NCBI GenBank assembly: GCA_016875645.1
Contig: VGPE01000103.1
Coordinates: forward strand, 1-9,218
DNA length: 9,218 nt
Direction: 5' to 3'
Source: Chloroflexota bacterium
GTDB taxonomy: Bacteria; Chloroflexota; Limnocylindria; Limnocylindrales; CSP1-4
This document shows positions 7,116 through 9,218 of this stretch, in pieces. Position 1 is the stretch's first letter, and every line of letters starts with the position of its first letter. The position numbers were made by a program, and so were the translations under genes. A model generated the notes under the pieces. It was not told the origin of the DNA. It worked only from the letters and a program-made list of their open reading frames with translations, and made no database searches.

Positions 7116-8548
7116 TGGCCGTCGCGGCACCGCGCACCGGGTGGCCGGACGCCCTGGACATCGGCCCGGCCGGCGGGCTGCGGCTCGATGGGGTGGACCT
7201 CGCCGGGCTCGCGGCCGATCGCGGCACCCCGCTGTGGGCCGTCTCCCGCTCCACGGTCGAGTCGAACTTCGACCGGTTGCTGGCGGCCTTCCGCGCGCGC
7301 TACGCGAACCTCGAGATCGCCTACTCAATCAAGGCCCACAACACCCTTGCGGTGATGCGGGTGCTGCATGCACGCGGTGCCAGGATCGACGCCAGCGCTG
7401 AGTTCGAGGTGGGGATGGCGCTTGCGGCGGGCGTGCCGGCGGGCGACATCATCCTCAACGGCAATGGCAAGAGCGACGCCGCCCTGGAGCAGGCCGCGCG
7501 TCTCGGGATGCGCCAGGTCAACGTGGACTCCCTCGATGAGGCAGGGCGGCTCCAGGCGATCGCCGCCCGGCTGGGCACCCGGGTGCGCTGTCTCGTGCGC
7601 GTGCAGTTGACATACGCCGAGTTGCTCGCCAACGACCCGGCCTTCGAGATCACGCTGCGCATCGGCGAGGGCAAGTTCGGCAACAACGTGGGTACCGGCC
7701 AGGCGATGGCGACCATCGAATCGGTTGTCCGCGCTCCGAGCCTGGAGTTCATGGGCCTCTCGCACCATGTCGGCTTCTCGGGCTACATGGGCGACTACAC
7801 GCCCGAGCGGGAACTGGGCCACCACCGTGACGCAACCCGCGAACTGGCCAGCTTCGCGAACGAAGCCTCGCGCCGCTTCGACGTGCCGATCCGGCGGCTG
7901 GACCTTGGCGGCGGCTTCCGGACCGGCGGACAGGTGCTGCTCTCGACGCCGGGCGCCGGTGCGGACGTGGCCTTCCATCCGGTGCCGACGGCCGAGCAGT
8001 ACGCCGACGCCGTGTTCGGCACGCTTGAGGCCGAGCTGGACGCGGCACGCCCGGGCGCGGCCGACGGGGAGCGGCCCCTCGTCCAGTTCGAGACCGGCGG
8101 CTGGCAGATCGCGGACGCCGTCGTCCTCCTTGCGCGGGTCGCCGAGGTCAAGGACGTGGGCGCGGCTGGCGCCCCGCCCCGCCGCCGCTACGTCGTGATC
8201 GATGGCTCCATGATGATGTTCGTGGCGCGCGGGATGATGCGCGTCGGCTTCCCGGTCGTGCTGGTGGATCGTCCGACCGTCGAGGTCGCGCCCGTGCCGG
8301 TCGAGGTGGTCGGCCAGACCTGCGTCTACGACTCGGTCGCCGAGGACATCCACCTGCCGCCGGTCGCGCGCGGCGACGTCGTCGCGCTGCTGCACCAGGG
8401 CGCCTACTGTGAGACCGAGTCCACCCAGTTCAACGGCTTCCCGCGACCGGAGGTCGTGCTGCTGGACCGCGGCCGGACCATCGTGGTGAAGCGGCGCGAG
8501 ACCCTGGCGGACGTGGGCGGGCGCGACATCCTGCCCGCGGACCTCTGA
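7115..8548 (+). CDS. Fold-type III PLP-dependent decarboxylase, LysA-like
   Basis: A 477-residue member of the diaminopimelate/ornithine decarboxylase family (alanine-racemase-like barrel plus C-terminal beta domain), expected to remove the alpha-carboxylate of an amino acid. PLP-binding K73 lies in YSIKAHNT; H218 in SHHVGFSG is the ring-stacking position; LDLGGGF (262-268) is the phosphate-binding loop. In the C-terminal domain C403 (TCVYD) occupies the place of the Cys in CESGD, and Y431 (QGAYCE) that of the conserved Tyr. The EPGR motif of true LysA is replaced by FETGGW (E326). These changes argue for a substrate other than meso-diaminopimelate. ATG 7115 overlaps the M24 stop by one base (TGATG) with GAGG 8 nt upstream; the frame also has GTG codons from 7106. 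It could be called diaminopimelate decarboxylase by homology, but operon context and motif changes make a lysine-biosynthesis role doubtful. Confidence 0.88.
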   Translation: MAVAAPRTGWPDALDIGPAGGLRLDGVDLAGLAADRGTPLWAVSRSTVESNFDRLLAAFRARYANLEIAYSIKAHNTLAVMRVLHARGARIDASAEFEVGMALAAGVPAGDIILNGNGKSDAALEQAARLGMRQVNVDSLDEAGRLQAIAARLGTRVRCLVRVQLTYAELLANDPAFEITLRIGEGKFGNNVGTGQAMATIESVVRAPSLEFMGLSHHVGFSGYMGDYTPERELGHHRDATRELASFANEASRRFDVPIRRLDLGGGFRTGGQVLLSTPGAGADVAFHPVPTAEQYADAVFGTLEAELDAARPGAADGERPLVQFETGGWQIADAVVLLARVAEVKDVGAAGAPPRRRYVVIDGSMMMFVARGMMRVGFPVVLVDRPTVEVAPVPVEVVGQTCVYDSVAEDIHLPPVARGDVVALLHQGAYCETESTQFNGFPRPEVVLLDRGRTIVVKRRETLADVGGRDILPADL

Positions 8549-9218
8549 TGGAGACCGTCGTGACCGACGAGCACCTCTCAGCCGACGAACTCGAGGCGAT
8601 GCGCGGCTTCAGCGCCGATGCCCTGTTATCGGCGCGCGCGGCCGTCGAGGGGTTCATCAGCGAGGACTTCACGGACCAGTCGATCCGCTGCTTCTCGCCC
8701 GATCTCGGGCACGTGGCCGGCTACGCGGTGACCAGCGAGTGGACCACGATGGACCCCGAGTCCCCGGACCTCGACTTCCTCGACTACTACGAGTGGATCG
8801 AGAGCCGGCCCGGGCCCAAGGTCGCGGTCATGAGGGATGTCGACCCGCGCGGGGGCCTGCGCACGGCCAGCTTCGGGAGCATGCAGGCGCGCACGATCCG
8901 CCGGCTCGGCGTGATCGGCGTCCTCTCGTCGGTCGGGATCCAGAAGCCGCACCTCGTCCGCGAGGCAGGGATGCCGGTCTGGTCAACTGGCGTTGCGCCG
9001 GCGCACGGGCCATACCACCTCGTCCGCTACGCGGCGCCGGTCGTGGTGGGGTCGGTGCGCTGGGAGCCCGGCGACCTGGTCTTCGCGGACGTGACCGGTG
9101 CAATCCGCATTCCGGCCGGGATCGCCGGCGCGGTCCTGGAACGCGCGCAGGCCGACGCCGCCGCTCCCGGGACCTCGTATTTCGACGTCGTCGACGCGCC
9201 GGACTTCACCGTGGCCAA
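8548..9218 (+). CDS. RraA-fold protein with non-canonical active site, C-terminus outside window
   Basis: Resembles the RraA / 4-hydroxy-4-methyl-2-oxoglutarate aldolase family over its visible length (219-223 codons, open at the window edge). Numbered from GTG 8560, the cues are SFGSMQARTIRRLGVIGVL (104-122), EAGMPVWSTGVAP (135-147) and the late PGDLVFADVTGAIRIP (170-185). The family signature DGxxRD, supplying the substrate Arg and metal-binding Asp of the aldolases, aligns with S124 V G I Q128 K129, so those residues are absent. It may be a non-catalytic member or use a different chemistry. ATG 8548 overlaps the previous stop (TGATG), but GTG 8560 has GGAG six bases upstream and gives a more family-like N-terminus (MTDEHLSADELEAM), so I favour GTG. 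RraA itself inhibits RNase E, but many relatives are aldolases in catabolic operons. It is the fourth gene of the operon. Confidence 0.75.
   Translation, partial: METVVTDEHLSADELEAMRGFSADALLSARAAVEGFISEDFTDQSIRCFSPDLGHVAGYAVTSEWTTMDPESPDLDFLDYYEWIESRPGPKVAVMRDVDPRGGLRTASFGSMQARTIRRLGVIGVLSSVGIQKPHLVREAGMPVWSTGVAPAHGPYHLVRYAAPVVVGSVRWEPGDLVFADVTGAIRIPAGIAGAVLERAQADAAAPGTSYFDVVDAPDFTVA

Noticed and set aside
5808..7328. 506-codon minus-strand ORF opposite the M24 gene
   Set aside because: No family resemblance, and it mirrors the codon bias of a clear M24 gene. It was considered as an alternative because it is not interrupted at the TAG, but the plus-strand metal-ligand pattern decides the strand.
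7325..8395. 356-codon minus-strand ORF opposite the PLP decarboxylase
   Set aside because: Shadow of a clear fold III decarboxylase; composition is His/Arg/Asp-rich with no domain.

Overview
The window is about 70% G+C, with strong G/C bias at third codon positions that leaves long spurious open frames on both strands. Gene content (an adjacent comEA-comEC pair, a single-helix Septum_form-type protein) and two TANNNT boxes set exactly 7 nt before start codons (leaderless-type starts) suggest a high-GC, probably environmental member of Chloroflexota or Actinomycetota. This taxonomic call is an inference. No tRNA, rRNA, CRISPR array or insertion sequence was recognised.

Left half, minus strand, in transcription order: a small membrane-anchored Septum_form-like protein (4574-4125); a 385-nt gap without a convincing gene but with a perfect hairpin and a phased direct repeat; comEA (3739-3035); comEC (from 3032, two bases after the comEA stop); and an HD-domain phosphohydrolase starting at 568 and cut by the window edge. 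ComEA and ComEC form the DNA-uptake receptor and channel of natural transformation. The comEC frame has no stop codon in this window, although its last domain ends near position 655.

Right half, plus strand: a divergent 160-bp region leads into a tightly packed operon of an Asp-box (sialidase-like) beta-propeller protein (4735-5877), an M24-family metallohydrolase (5874-7115), a fold-type III PLP decarboxylase related to diaminopimelate decarboxylase (7115-8548), and an RraA-fold protein (from 8548 or 8560, cut by the window edge). The first three junctions overlap by 4, 1 and 1 bases, so the genes are probably translationally coupled and serve one pathway. I do not recognise the pathway. An amide- or peptide-type hydrolysis followed by amino-acid decarboxylation would fit the enzyme classes.

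Main oddities: an in-frame TAG two codons after a metal-binding Asp of the M24 enzyme, with all five metal ligands otherwise intact; loss of the DGxxRD signature in the RraA-like protein; an altered substrate-site motif in the PLP decarboxylase; and the open 3' end of comEC.
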